64,000 bases of DNA from CAKUIA01 sp044433115 (GCA_044433115.1 JAWXTY010000002.1:1-64000), one strand, 5' to 3'; counted from the stretch's first letter, positions 45,064 to 54,674 are shown. The notes: generated from the sequence alone by a model not told the origin. Made by a program: numbers and translations.

Positions 45064-46203
45064 ATGATAAATTTAGCAGTAATTGGATTAGGACCTATAG
45101 GGGCAATGCACGTGGATAATTTGTTGAAAAGCGATGTTGCAAATCTTGTTGCAATATGCGACCAACGCCCTATTACAGACGAAAAGTATAGCCACTTGAA
45201 ATACTATAATAAAGTTGAAGATTTATTAAGTGCTGGAGGCTTTGATGCAGTTGTGGTTGCAACTCCTTCTTTTACGCACTACAATCTTGCTAAGCAAATA
45301 ATAGAAGCTGGTTTTAATGTGTTGATAGAAAAGCCATTGGCTCTTTGCACTGCAGATGCTATAGAAGTTGAAGAATTGGCAAAGTCTAAGAATTTGCTTT
45401 GTGCTATTATGCTAAATCAGCGTACAACTCCTATATATGCAAGGATTAAGGAACTTGTTCAAAGTGGCGAGTTAGGCAAAGTGAACAGGGTATCTTGGAC
45501 TATGACAAATTGGTATAGACCAAATATTTACTTTACTTCAAGCAACTGGCGTGGCACTTGGAAGGGCGAAGCAGGAGGTGCTTTAATTAATCAATCTATA
45601 CACAATTTAGACATTTTAGCTTGGGTATTTGATATGCCAAAGTCTGTTAAGGCTTGGTGTAAATATGGAAAGTATCACGACATAGAAGTCGAAGACGAAG
45701 TTATTTGCCATATGGATTTAGGCGATAGTACAAGTTTGAGTTTTATCACTTCTACAGGCGAGTACCCTGGGGCAAATCGTTTAGAAATTGCAGGCGATAA
45801 GGCTTTTGTAGTTGCTGAAAATGGCGAGTTGAAAATAACTAAGTTTAAGGGAAAGAGCCTTTCTGAATTTACTAGAGAAACTGACCAGCCATTTTCTTCG
45901 CCTGAAAGCGAGTTGGAAATCGAAACTTTCGAGGGCAATGGAGCTCAGCATATGGGGGTTATTACAAACTTTGTAAAGGCACTTGAGGGCAAGGAAGAAT
46001 TGGATTATAAGCTTGAAGAGGGTATTAAATCTTTGGAGTTGGCAAATGCTATGTTGATGTCTAGTTGGACTAATTCAGAAGTTGCTATGCCACTAGAGCA
46101 TAATGCTTATAAGGCAGAGTTGGACAAGCACTTAGAAAGTTCTAAACTTAGAGAGCAAGTTCAAAAAGTTGGTGCTATAGACTTTGGTAAATCTTTCAAA
46201 TAA
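45064..46203 (+). CDS. Gfo/Idh/MocA family oxidoreductase, first
   Basis: The 379-residue protein has the N-terminal Rossmann motif GLGPIGAMH (residues 8-16), the family EKP signature in LIEKPLALCTADA and a C-terminal substrate domain with GGALINQSIHNLDILAW holding the usual catalytic His. It oxidises or reduces a sugar or sugar acid with NAD(P). The position between uxaC and a second family member suggests feeding a modified uronate into the pathway. The precise substrate is unknown. Confidence 0.88.
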   Translation: MINLAVIGLGPIGAMHVDNLLKSDVANLVAICDQRPITDEKYSHLKYYNKVEDLLSAGGFDAVVVATPSFTHYNLAKQIIEAGFNVLIEKPLALCTADAIEVEELAKSKNLLCAIMLNQRTTPIYARIKELVQSGELGKVNRVSWTMTNWYRPNIYFTSSNWRGTWKGEAGGALINQSIHNLDILAWVFDMPKSVKAWCKYGKYHDIEVEDEVICHMDLGDSTSLSFITSTGEYPGANRLEIAGDKAFVVAENGELKITKFKGKSLSEFTRETDQPFSSPESELEIETFEGNGAQHMGVITNFVKALEGKEELDYKLEEGIKSLELANAMLMSSWTNSEVAMPLEHNAYKAELDKHLESSKLREQVQKVGAIDFGKSFK

Positions 46204-46212
46204 GGCTTGAAT

Positions 46213-47298
46213 ATGAGTAAACATAAGACAGGTTTTGACTATGTGCCAGATGGCGAGTTTAAGAGTGTAATTCCAGAGGGTTCTCTCAAATTTGCAAGCG
46301 TTGGGCTAGACCACGGGCATATATTTGCAATGAGCCAAGGTTTGATAAATGTAGGAGCTGAGTGTAAATTAGTTTGGGATAGCGACCCTAAAAAGGTGGA
46401 AGATTTCTTGAAGCGTTTCCCTAATACTAAGGCTGCAAGTAGCCTTGAGGAAGTTTTGGCAGACGAGGAAATTAAGCTAATTGCAAACGCAAGCGTTCCA
46501 GCCGATAGATTTTCTTATGCAAAATTAGCCTTGGAAAATGGCAAGCACTTCTTTGTAGATAAGCCTGCATTTACAAGTCTCGAACAACTTGAAGAAGCTG
46601 AAGTTTTGACAGAAAAATATGGCAAGAAGTTGCAAGTTTACTTTGCAGAAAGACTGCATAATGAGGCAGCTCAAAAGGCGAATATGCTAATTAAAGAGGG
46701 GCGTATAGGCGATGTGTTGCAAGTTATGATACTTGCTCCTCACAGATTGTCTAAGGCTGCTCGTCCTGCTTGGTTCTTTGAAAAGGCTAGATATGGTGGT
46801 ATATTGTGCGATATAGGCACTCATCAATTCGAGCAGTTTTTGGAATTTGGAAATTGTGAGAAAGCCCATCTAAATTTTGCTAGAGTAGATAATCTAAATA
46901 ACCCAGAAACTCCTGAACTAGAAGATTTTGGCGAAGTTAGTATAACGCTCGCGAATGGCGTTTCTTGCTACTGTAGGGTAGACTGGTTTACGCCAGAGGG
47001 CTTGCCTGTTTGGGGCGATGGCAGAACTTTTATCTTAGGCACAAAAGGCTATATAGAAATTAAGAAATACATAGATATTTCTAAGGAAGACTACCCTGCA
47101 CAAACGCTATTTTTGGTAGATGATAATGGGGTTGAAAGAATGAATTGTAGGGGTATGAATTTCTCTTTCTTTGAAGAATTTGCCTTAGATATTGTAAATA
47201 ATACAGACAAAGCAATGAGCCAAGAGCATAATTTTAATGCTTCAAGATTAGCATTAGAAGCCCAAGTGCAAGCAGACAAAACACGAACTAAGAAATAA
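46213..47298 (+). CDS. Gfo/Idh/MocA family oxidoreductase, second
   Basis: With ATG 46213 (preceded by AAGG 8 bp upstream; an in-frame TTG lies at 46207) the protein has 361 residues. The Rossmann segment reads ASVGLDHGHIFAMSQG, lacking the classic GxGxxG, and the family EKP motif is DKP (FVDKPAFTS). GGILCDIGTHQFEQFLEFG supplies the expected DIGTH catalytic region. This is the divergent branch of the family often encoded in carbohydrate operons. It may act with the preceding protein in stepwise redox. Confidence 0.82.
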   Translation: MSKHKTGFDYVPDGEFKSVIPEGSLKFASVGLDHGHIFAMSQGLINVGAECKLVWDSDPKKVEDFLKRFPNTKAASSLEEVLADEEIKLIANASVPADRFSYAKLALENGKHFFVDKPAFTSLEQLEEAEVLTEKYGKKLQVYFAERLHNEAAQKANMLIKEGRIGDVLQVMILAPHRLSKAARPAWFFEKARYGGILCDIGTHQFEQFLEFGNCEKAHLNFARVDNLNNPETPELEDFGEVSITLANGVSCYCRVDWFTPEGLPVWGDGRTFILGTKGYIEIKKYIDISKEDYPAQTLFLVDDNGVERMNCRGMNFSFFEEFALDIVNNTDKAMSQEHNFNASRLALEAQVQADKTRTKK

Positions 47299-47304
47299 CA
47301 GATT

Positions 47305-49047
47305 ATGAGCAATAAAACAAATACGATAGAAGAGCAAAGAGCTCAAATACTTCAGGCAAAGAAAGAAGGTAAGCTTTCAATGCTGAAAACTTTTACAAAA
47401 TTTTCAGGCCCTGGTTGGCTACAAAGTGCAACTACTCTAGGGGGTGGCTCGCTCGCTTCTGCATTATACTTAGGCGTTCTTGGTGGCTTTGGACTTATGT
47501 GGCTACAACCTATGGCGATGATTTTAGGTATAATAATGTTGGCGGCAATTTCTTATGTAACGCTATCAATAAAGGACAAGCCTATAGAAGCTATAAATAG
47601 AGAGATAAGCCCTATTTTAGGTTATGCTTGGGCAGGAGGTTCTATGTTTGCTTGTTTAGTTTTTGCTATGCCTCAATTTGCCTTGACTATAGCAGGCGTA
47701 ACGCAAAATCTAGGTATAGGAAGTGTAAATGGCGAAGTTGCAAAGAGTACTGAAGTTATAATAACATTTTCCTTTTTTGCCTTGGCAGTATTTTTAGTAT
47801 ATTTATATGCTAAGGGAGGCAAGGCTCTAAAATTCTTCGAGTGGATAATAAAATTATCAGTGGCTTCTATAGTAGTATGCTTCTTTGGGGTAGTGTTAAG
47901 TTTGTCTTTAAGTGGCGACATTCAATGGTCGAGAGTATTTAGTGGATTTATGCCTAATTTCTCTTTGCTAAATTCTCCGGCTGAGGACTTTGTTTCTCAC
48001 TTAAACGCCTTGGGCGAAGCTGGTAAAGAATTTTGGACTAACTTGATTGTATCTCAACAAAGAGACGTGATTATATCTGCAGCAGCGATGGCAGTGGGTA
48101 TAAATATGACATTCTTATTCCCTTACTCTATGCTTAAAAAGGGTTGGAATAAAGACTTTAGAGAACTTGCAATTTTCGACTTAGCTACAGGTTTATTCAT
48201 ACCATTTTTGTTGGGTACTTCTTGTATAGTAATTGCAGCAGCTTCTCAATTTAATGCAAAGCCAGCAGAGGGCTTAATTACATCTACAATTATAGAAAAT
48301 AAATTAGTGGCACAAGAAATTGATGGCGTGAAAATTGAGCCAGCAAAGAATTTAATAGATGGCTATGTAGGCTTACTTAACACTAGAGTTGCAAAGGAAA
48401 AGGGTATTTCTTTAGAGGAATTTAAGGCTTTGCCTAACTCAGAAAAAGACGCATTGCGTAATGGCTTAAGCCAAGAAGAAAAGACAATGGCGGCTATGTT
48501 AGTTAAGCGTGATGCTTCAAATTTATCAGTAACTCTCGAGCCTTTGTTGGGCAAAGAAGTTGCTAGATACGTATTTGGCTTTGGGGTTGTTGGTATGGCA
48601 GTAAATGCTATGTTGATGAATATGCTAATTTGTGGATTGTGCTTTAGCGTAATTATAGGTAAATTTGGTATTCCAAAGTGGCAGTTAATAGGCTCTTTAT
48701 TAGTGGGCTTTTCGGCTTTGACTTCTCTATTTGTGGCAAGCGAAGCGAAGATGTGGCTAATAATAAATGCAGGTGTAATGGCAATGATATTCTTGCCTAT
48801 AGCATACGGAGCATTCTTGGCGATAATGAATACAAAGTCTATAATGGGCGAAAGTATGCCAAAGGGCAAGGCTCGCTTGGCTTGGAATGTGTTGATGACT
48901 ATATCGCTAATTGCAAGTATAGGGGCAAGTGCGTGGGTATTACATACTAAGGCAGGAGTCGCAGGTCCTGTATTATTGGGCGTATTTGCTTTGATAGTAA
49001 TAATTGACGCTAAATTTAAGATAGTAAATAGAATATTTAAAAGATAA
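47305..49047 (+). CDS. Nramp-fold transporter lacking the metal-binding motifs
   Basis: The 580-residue protein has about 11-12 membrane helices and begins like an Nramp protein, with SGPGWLQSATTLGGGSLAS (residues 34-52). The metal-binding DPGN of helix 1 is GGGS (46-49), and no MPH motif is found in the helix-6 region (AVGINMTFLFPYSM, about residues 258-271). It is therefore unlikely to carry manganese or iron in the usual way. Lying in the middle of the uronate operon, 6 bp after a Gfo/Idh gene, it is the only transporter there and may import a uronate or related sugar acid. An insertion of about 90 hydrophilic residues sits between helices in the middle. Confidence 0.75.
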   Translation: MSNKTNTIEEQRAQILQAKKEGKLSMLKTFTKFSGPGWLQSATTLGGGSLASALYLGVLGGFGLMWLQPMAMILGIIMLAAISYVTLSIKDKPIEAINREISPILGYAWAGGSMFACLVFAMPQFALTIAGVTQNLGIGSVNGEVAKSTEVIITFSFFALAVFLVYLYAKGGKALKFFEWIIKLSVASIVVCFFGVVLSLSLSGDIQWSRVFSGFMPNFSLLNSPAEDFVSHLNALGEAGKEFWTNLIVSQQRDVIISAAAMAVGINMTFLFPYSMLKKGWNKDFRELAIFDLATGLFIPFLLGTSCIVIAAASQFNAKPAEGLITSTIIENKLVAQEIDGVKIEPAKNLIDGYVGLLNTRVAKEKGISLEEFKALPNSEKDALRNGLSQEEKTMAAMLVKRDASNLSVTLEPLLGKEVARYVFGFGVVGMAVNAMLMNMLICGLCFSVIIGKFGIPKWQLIGSLLVGFSALTSLFVASEAKMWLIINAGVMAMIFLPIAYGAFLAIMNTKSIMGESMPKGKARLAWNVLMTISLIASIGASAWVLHTKAGVAGPVLLGVFALIVIIDAKFKIVNRIFKR

Positions 49048-49066
49048 TTTAAAATAGGAGATAAAT

Positions 49067-49882
49067 ATGAAAAACTTATTTGATATAAAAGGTAAAGTTA
49101 TAGTAGTAACAGGTGCTGGCGGTGTGTTAGCAGGCGTAACAGCTAGGTATCTAGCAAGTTGTGGAGCGAAGATTGCTTATCTCGATAGAGACGACACGCA
49201 AGAGGCAAACATAAAGGCTTTTAGCGAAGAAAATGGCTATGAGCATATTTTCTGCAAGTGCAATGTATTAGAAAGAGAGTCTCTTGAAAATGCAAAGGCA
49301 GAAGTTTTGGCGAAGTTTGGCACTTATGACATTTTGATAAATGGGGCAGGTGGCAATATGGCAGGAGCAACTATCAGCCCTGACAAAACTTTCTTCGACT
49401 TGGATATGTCTGCTTGGGAAAAGGTATTAAAGCTAAACTTAGAAGGCTCTATTTTGCCTATATTAGTTTTTGCTAAGCACTTTGAAGAAACTAAAAAGGG
49501 AATTATCTTAAACTTCTCTTCAATGACAGCTCAACAAACAGTAACAAGAGTATTTGGTTACTCAAACGCAAAGGCTGGTATAGATAATATGACTAAGTTT
49601 TTGGCAGTTGAATTTGCGAAGAAAATTGGCGATGGAGTTAGAGTAAACGCAATTGCTCCTGGTTTCTTTATCAGTGAGCAAAACAGAGCTTTATTGACTA
49701 ATCCAGACGGCTCTTACACAGAGAGAGGCAATCAAGTTATCTCTAAAACTCCTTTTGGCAGATTTGGTATTGCAGAAGAAGTTTTTGGCACAATTCACTA
49801 TTTGTGTAGCGACGCTTCTGCTTTCGTAACAGGAACAGTAGTACCTGTAGATGGTGGTTTCTCTTGCTTTTCTGGCGTATAA
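49067..49882 (+). CDS. Short-chain dehydrogenase, probable fructuronate reductase
   Basis: The 271-residue SDR has the cofactor motif TGAGGVLAG (residues 16-24), the NGAGGN motif, catalytic Ser in NFSSMTA, YSNAK (Tyr and Lys of YxxxK) and a C-terminal TGTVVPVDGGF. SDR enzymes of this type replace the long-chain UxuB in some bacteria, reducing D-fructuronate to D-mannonate. The position between uxaC and uxuA supports that role. A Shine-Dalgarno-like AGGAG precedes the start by 7 bp. Confidence 0.83.
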   Translation: MKNLFDIKGKVIVVTGAGGVLAGVTARYLASCGAKIAYLDRDDTQEANIKAFSEENGYEHIFCKCNVLERESLENAKAEVLAKFGTYDILINGAGGNMAGATISPDKTFFDLDMSAWEKVLKLNLEGSILPILVFAKHFEETKKGIILNFSSMTAQQTVTRVFGYSNAKAGIDNMTKFLAVEFAKKIGDGVRVNAIAPGFFISEQNRALLTNPDGSYTERGNQVISKTPFGRFGIAEEVFGTIHYLCSDASAFVTGTVVPVDGGFSCFSGV

Positions 49883-49902
49883 TTTTTTAAGGAAATTTAA
49901 TT

Positions 49903-51081
49903 ATGAGAACTTTAAAAGAGGGCTTTAGATGGTATGGCGACAGCGACGTCGTCAGCCTTGCCTATATTAGACAAAGTGGGGCAAAGAGCGTATATAGTAG
50001 CTTGCACCACATTCCTTATGGCGAAGTTTGGAGCGTAGAAGAAATTCAAAAGCACCAAGCAAAGGCTGCAGCTTATAATCTCGAGTGGGACGTAGTTGAG
50101 TCTGTGCCAGTTAGCGAAGATATTAAATTGCGTCAAGGCGATTATTTAAGACATATAGAAAACTATAAGCAAACTATAGTGAACTTGGCTAAATGTGGTA
50201 TAAAAAATATCATATATAACTTTATGCCTGTGCTTGATTGGATTAGAACAGACTTGCATTTTGAGCTTGAAGATGGTTCTAAGTGCTTGAAGTTCGACCC
50301 TGTGCATTTCGCAGCTTTTGATATATTTTTACTACAACGTAAAAATGCTGAAAACGAGCATAGCAAAGAAATCGTAGAAAAGGCGAAGGTATTTTTTGAT
50401 AGCCTAAACGCAGAGCAAAGAGAAACTTTCCAAAACGCAATTATAGACGTGTTCCCTGGTTGCAAAATGGGATTGAGTATTCAAGATGTACGCAATATGC
50501 TTGCTAAATACGATGGTATAGACGCTAAAAAACTTAAGGAACACTTATATTTATTCTTAGCAGAAGTCTTGCCAGTAGCGGAAGCCGAAGGGGCTATATT
50601 GGCTATACACCCAGACGACCCTCCTTTTGACGTGTTGGGCTTGCCTCGTATTGCGTCTCGCTTAGCAGATTTTCAAGAATTATTTACAAACTGCAACAGC
50701 CCTGCAAATACTATATGTTTCTGCACAGGCTCACTAAGTGCGTCAAAGAAGAATAATTTACCTGAAATGCTAGATGCTCTTAAAGATAGAGTATATATAG
50801 CTCACTTGAGAAGCACTCAGATAAACGAAGATGGAAGCTTCTTCGAGTCTGGACACTTAGAAGGTGGAGTTCCTATGGCAAAGGTAGTAACAAAGCTATT
50901 AGGAATACAAAAAGACAGGCAAGAGCCTATAGTATTTCGCCCAGACCACGGCAGGGATATAGCCGACGACTTGTCAAAGCCACCAACTGCAAACCCTGGT
51001 TATTCTTTCATAGGAAGAATGAAGGGCTTAGCTGAGATAAGAGGCTTGCAACAAGGCATTATAGCTAGCAAAGAAATTTGA
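49903..51081 (+). CDS. uxuA: Mannonate dehydratase
   Basis: The 392-residue protein matches UxuA: MRTLKEGFRWYG and VVSLAYIRQSG at the start, NIIYNFMPVLDWIRTDL, LAIHPDDPPFDVLGLPRI and the closing FRPDHGRDIADDL motif with metal ligands. It dehydrates D-mannonate to 2-keto-3-deoxygluconate, the substrate of the nearby KdgK. It is the last gene of the uronate operon, followed by a terminator at 51106-51159. Confidence 0.95.
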   Translation: MRTLKEGFRWYGDSDVVSLAYIRQSGAKSVYSSLHHIPYGEVWSVEEIQKHQAKAAAYNLEWDVVESVPVSEDIKLRQGDYLRHIENYKQTIVNLAKCGIKNIIYNFMPVLDWIRTDLHFELEDGSKCLKFDPVHFAAFDIFLLQRKNAENEHSKEIVEKAKVFFDSLNAEQRETFQNAIIDVFPGCKMGLSIQDVRNMLAKYDGIDAKKLKEHLYLFLAEVLPVAEAEGAILAIHPDDPPFDVLGLPRIASRLADFQELFTNCNSPANTICFCTGSLSASKKNNLPEMLDALKDRVYIAHLRSTQINEDGSFFESGHLEGGVPMAKVVTKLLGIQKDRQEPIVFRPDHGRDIADDLSKPPTANPGYSFIGRMKGLAEIRGLQQGIIASKEI

Positions 51082-51105
51082 GTTAAAAATTCATAGTACA
51101 ACATC

Positions 51106-51159
51106 AAAGAGTTTAGTCTTTATTAGTCCTTAGGGCTGATATGAGGCTAAACTCTTTTT
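51106..51159 (+). terminator. Terminator of the uronate operon
   Basis: AAAGAGTTTAG pairs with CTAAACTCTTT across a loop that can itself fold partly; a T run follows. Confidence 0.75.
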
Positions 51160-51174
51160 CTTGTAAAAATGCAC

Positions 51175-51203
51175 TTGCTCTTTTTTGCCTATTTTGGTCT
51201 AAT
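51175..51203 (+). promoter_or_regulatory. Promoter of the shared TTGCTC type
   Basis: TTGCTC, 17-bp spacer, TCTAAT, preceded by AAAAATGCAC. The -10 box ends 9 bp before the ATG at 51212, so the transcript would have almost no leader. Confidence 0.72.
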
Positions 51204-51211
51204 TTCACTAT

Positions 51212-51493
51212 ATGAATAATTCAATTTTTTTTGCTAAAGTTATTTTTGAAGGAAGAGTCCAAGGAGTGGGCTTTAGGCTAAAGGTATTTAATATAGCTAA
51301 GGGCTATGAAGTGCTTGGCTTTGTTCAGAATAAAACAGATGGCACAGTTCTATTAAATGCTACAGGGCAAAGAAACGAAGTCTTGGAGTTTGTCCAAGAG
51401 ATAAAAAGAATTATGGCTGTTTTTATTAGAAATACAGAGGAAGATTATTCCGATATAGAAATAAGCCCTTTTAAAAATTTTGATATACGCTAA
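51212..51493 (+). CDS. Acylphosphatase-like protein
   Basis: The 93-residue protein matches acylphosphatase: EGRVQGVGFR with Arg22 and GFVQNKTDGTV with Asn40 are the phosphate-binding and catalytic residues. It hydrolyses acyl phosphates. It is slightly divergent after residue 60. The gene is first in an operon with the ABC transporter (11 bp gap) and the TPR protein. Confidence 0.88.
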   Translation: MNNSIFFAKVIFEGRVQGVGFRLKVFNIAKGYEVLGFVQNKTDGTVLLNATGQRNEVLEFVQEIKRIMAVFIRNTEEDYSDIEISPFKNFDIR

Positions 51494-51504
51494 GTTTAGC
51501 CTTT

Positions 51505-52344
51505 ATGAAAGCTGTAGAAATAAAAAATTTATCTAAGTATTACAACACTGCTGTTCGTATGAAGAAAGTTTGTGCCTTAGATAATGTCTCTTTTGAGGTA
51601 GAGGAGGCGTCTATATTTGGATTGTTGGGGGCAAATGGGGCAGGTAAGTCTACTACTATAAAGATTTTGATAGGCTTGATTAAAAAGTATTCAGGCGAAT
51701 TTAAAATTTTTGGCAAAACTATGTCTAAAAGCCTTAGGGAAAATATAGGATACTTGCCTGAAAACCCTTCGCTTTATCCCTTTTTAAACGCCTATGAAAC
51801 TTTGGTATTGATGGCTCAACTTTGTGGTATGAGTAAATCGAAGGCTAGGGCAGAGAGCGTGAAATTTATAGATTTAGTAGGCTTAGCTAATGACGCAAAT
51901 AGAAAGCTTTCAGAATACTCTAAGGGTATGCTTCAGCGTGTAGCTATTGCTCAAGCTATAATACACAACCCACGTCTTGTTATTTTAGATGAACCTGCTT
52001 CTGGGCTAGACCCAATTAGTTCTGCTGACATTGTCAGCATTATTCTAAACTTAAAGGCAGAGCAAAAAACAGTAATCTTATGCTCGCACTCAATGAGTGA
52101 AGTCGAAAAGCTTTGCGATGATATAGTAATTATGTCTAGGTCAAAAGTATTAGCTAGAGGAGCTTTAACTAAACTCTTAGAAAAGCCTGATACTTATAAT
52201 ATGGAGCTTTCAAATTGCTCGAAGGAAAATATTTTAGATATAGAAAAATTTGCAAAATCTCAATCTTGCATTATCGAAAATATTTCTACAGCAAGAGAGC
52301 CTCTTGATAATTATTTTGAAAATTTAATTAGGGGGAATAAATGA
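51505..52344 (+). CDS. ABC transporter ATP-binding protein
   Basis: The 279-residue protein has Walker A GANGAGKST (about 43-51), a signature motif in the variant form YSKGM, Walker B LVILDEPASGLDP and the switch His in CSHSM. The layout matches exporter ATPases of the DrrA/CcmA or GldA type. Its stop codon overlaps the start of the permease gene by 4 bp, so they form one transporter. The cargo is unknown. Confidence 0.92.
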   Translation: MKAVEIKNLSKYYNTAVRMKKVCALDNVSFEVEEASIFGLLGANGAGKSTTIKILIGLIKKYSGEFKIFGKTMSKSLRENIGYLPENPSLYPFLNAYETLVLMAQLCGMSKSKARAESVKFIDLVGLANDANRKLSEYSKGMLQRVAIAQAIIHNPRLVILDEPASGLDPISSADIVSIILNLKAEQKTVILCSHSMSEVEKLCDDIVIMSRSKVLARGALTKLLEKPDTYNMELSNCSKENILDIEKFAKSQSCIIENISTAREPLDNYFENLIRGNK

Positions 52345-53135
52345 AAATTTTAGTTCTTGCCTTAAATTCGTTTAGAAATGCAATTAGGCAGAAAATATTG
52401 ATATTATTTATGCTTATAGCCATTGGCTTGATTGTCTTGTCTCGCTTTGTGATGGGATTGAATATTGCATTGGGACAGATGGATTTTGTGGCTGATTTTG
52501 GCAGTGGTGCATTGAGCTTTTTTGGGGTAATTATTGCCATTGTGGCAACCAGCCAACTGATGCACTCAGAATATGATAACAAGAGCGTAAATCTAATTTT
52601 GTCTAAGGCAGTTTCGCCCTTAGAATTTGTTGTGGCAAAGTTTTTAGGCATAGGGCTTTTGTTATTTATATATAGCCTTGTCATATCAATTTTGACAATA
52701 CTTTTGCTTTATTACACTCAATATAGCCTTGAAGATGTGCCTGACTTATTGATAAAAGGAGGCAGAAAAGAGCTTAGCCTTTGTGGATTTTTGGCTTATA
52801 CATTTTTAGAATATTTGAAAATTTGCATAGTCGCAAGCTTGACGCTTTTGGTCTGTTGCGTGTCAAAGGCTATATTATTTTCTATAGTAATTTCGGCTTG
52901 CGTGTATATGATTTGCATACTAAGTTCGTCGAGCCTATTTGATATTTCTTCTGCTTTTATGTATAATTTTGCAAGTAATATATTCCCTGATTTGGGGGTA
53001 TTTGACAGTGCAAAAAATTTCATATTCAATGGGGTAGATTTTGCATTGTTTGGCTATGGAATTGCATACGCTTTTGCGTATATGTTTATAATACTTTTAG
53101 TTTCGGCATTTATATTTTCTAGGCGTGAATTTTAG
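52341..53135 (+). CDS. ABC transporter permease
   Basis: The 264-residue protein has about six membrane helices, beginning with ALNSFRNAIRQKILILFMLIA, and LMHSEYDNKSVNLILSKAVSPLEFVVAKFLG, which is typical of the ABC-2 type permeases paired with such ATPases. It overlaps the ATPase gene by 4 bp and the following gene by 11 bp. Probably an exporter; substrate unknown. Confidence 0.85.
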   Translation: MKILVLALNSFRNAIRQKILILFMLIAIGLIVLSRFVMGLNIALGQMDFVADFGSGALSFFGVIIAIVATSQLMHSEYDNKSVNLILSKAVSPLEFVVAKFLGIGLLLFIYSLVISILTILLLYYTQYSLEDVPDLLIKGGRKELSLCGFLAYTFLEYLKICIVASLTLLVCCVSKAILFSIVISACVYMICILSSSSLFDISSAFMYNFASNIFPDLGVFDSAKNFIFNGVDFALFGYGIAYAFAYMFIILLVSAFIFSRREF

Positions 53136-53829
53136 TAGATTAAAAAATATAGGCTTTTGGCTGAGTTTGCTAATTGCGTTTTCGCTTTTAGGAGGGGCTT
53201 TTTCTCTATTATTTAATGGCTTGAATTTAGAAAAGAATAAGCAAGAAATTAGAGAAGGCACTTCTTCGTTTTTCTTTGCAATATTAGGGGGCTACGGCAA
53301 TGTTATATCCGACTTTATTTGGCTAAGAGCCTATATATATTGGGATAGACAAGACCTTGATAATTGCATAGCTAATATGGACTTAGCCTTAGCTATAAAC
53401 CCACACTCTAAAAGTCTTTGGACATACGCCTACACAACTTTAGCCTACGATAGCCCCCACTGGATAGCCGAAGAAAGGGGTCTGCAAAATATGAAACAAA
53501 TAGGGCGTATACAAGGCAAGAAGGCTTTGAAATACATAGAGCGTGCCTTAGAATATTTCCCCGAAGATAGAAGCTTTTTAATGGATAAGGCAAATATATA
53601 TATTCATAAACTCGACGATATAAAAAGTGCAATTGCAATATATAAAGATATATGCGACAAAGACGAGAGCCTTGTTTTTCCAATGCGTAATTACGCAAAT
53701 TTGCTCTACAGAGATGGTCAAATCAAAGCCTCTAAAAAAGTCCTACAAAAAATCATCACCCAACTACCCCCTAACACCCCCACCCACAAAGAAATATCCC
53801 AAGAACTAGAAGCTTTGGAGCTTAAATAA
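53125..53829 (+). CDS. Membrane-anchored TPR protein
   Basis: The 234-residue protein starts at a GTG that overlaps the permease gene by 11 bp. One N-terminal membrane helix (about 10-30) precedes a region of TPR-like helix pairs (IANMDLALAINPHSKSLWTYAY, ALKYIERALEYFPEDRSFLM). The overlap and shared direction suggest it works with the ABC transporter. No specific function is recognised. Confidence 0.78.
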   Translation: MNFSRLKNIGFWLSLLIAFSLLGGAFSLLFNGLNLEKNKQEIREGTSSFFFAILGGYGNVISDFIWLRAYIYWDRQDLDNCIANMDLALAINPHSKSLWTYAYTTLAYDSPHWIAEERGLQNMKQIGRIQGKKALKYIERALEYFPEDRSFLMDKANIYIHKLDDIKSAIAIYKDICDKDESLVFPMRNYANLLYRDGQIKASKKVLQKIITQLPPNTPTHKEISQELEALELK

Positions 53830-53873
53830 GCTTTACTTTTTTTAGGATTTGATTTAAAACTTAAAATTTAATA

Positions 53874-54671
53874 ATGAAAGATATTAAGATGAACTATTGG
53901 ACAAAACAGAGTGTAGAATTTGCTAATCAAAAAAATTATTTAGATGAGCTATTTCGAGTGTACCCAACAATTCCTAATGGCATTAGAGATATAAATGAAG
54001 CTAAATGGGCTAAAGTAGAAGAAGCTTTTGAAGGTAAAAATAATATTGAATTGTTAAACCACGTTTTAGACCTAGAGCTTTTCCCTATAAAAGATTCTTA
54101 TGTAGCTTATTTGAAAAGAGATAAAGACGCAAAAAAGAGAAATCCTGAAACAGTAAATAGGCTTGCAGGTAGATTGTATGAAATGGGTTTAGATAAGTTA
54201 TATGAAAAATGTAGCGAGCCAAAAGAGACAAATAGACAGCTTGGACCTTTGTTTAAACGATGGATAAATAAAGGGGTTATTGGAGCTCCAATATTGAATA
54301 TTGAAGAATTTTCAGCTACAAAGGATAATGCTATATTAAATGCTTCTGATGCAGAAATGATGAATTGGGCGAAGCTAAATCTTAATTATAATAGGAATAA
54401 GGGCTTGGATTTTGTTGCTAGATTTAATGGGAAATATGTTGTAGGTGAGGCTAAATTTTTAACAGATTTTGGAGGGCATCAATCTGCTCAATTTGAAGAC
54501 GCTATTGCCACTTTGAAATATCCTAACGTGAACGCTATTCAAATTGCCATTTTAGATGGGGTTTTATATATTCCTACAAAGAATAAGATGTATCAATCTT
54601 TGGAAAATGAATATTCTAATGAAAATATTATGAGTTCTCTTGTTTTAAGGGAGTTCTTATATAGTATATAA
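53874..54671 (+). CDS. Type II restriction endonuclease, probable
   Basis: The 265-residue protein carries a PD-(D/E)xK nuclease core: Asp179 in GLDFVARF and Glu192-x-Lys194 in VVGEAKF, followed by a Gln- and Asp-rich helix. A DNA methyltransferase gene follows in the same direction, which supports a restriction role. The overall pattern recalls the Tsp45I-type family, but I cannot confirm specificity. The gene is more AT-rich than its neighbours and lies between an ABC operon and the tol genes, so it is probably acquired. Confidence 0.75.
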   Translation: MKDIKMNYWTKQSVEFANQKNYLDELFRVYPTIPNGIRDINEAKWAKVEEAFEGKNNIELLNHVLDLELFPIKDSYVAYLKRDKDAKKRNPETVNRLAGRLYEMGLDKLYEKCSEPKETNRQLGPLFKRWINKGVIGAPILNIEEFSATKDNAILNASDAEMMNWAKLNLNYNRNKGLDFVARFNGKYVVGEAKFLTDFGGHQSAQFEDAIATLKYPNVNAIQIAILDGVLYIPTKNKMYQSLENEYSNENIMSSLVLREFLYSI

Positions 54672-54674
54672 GTA

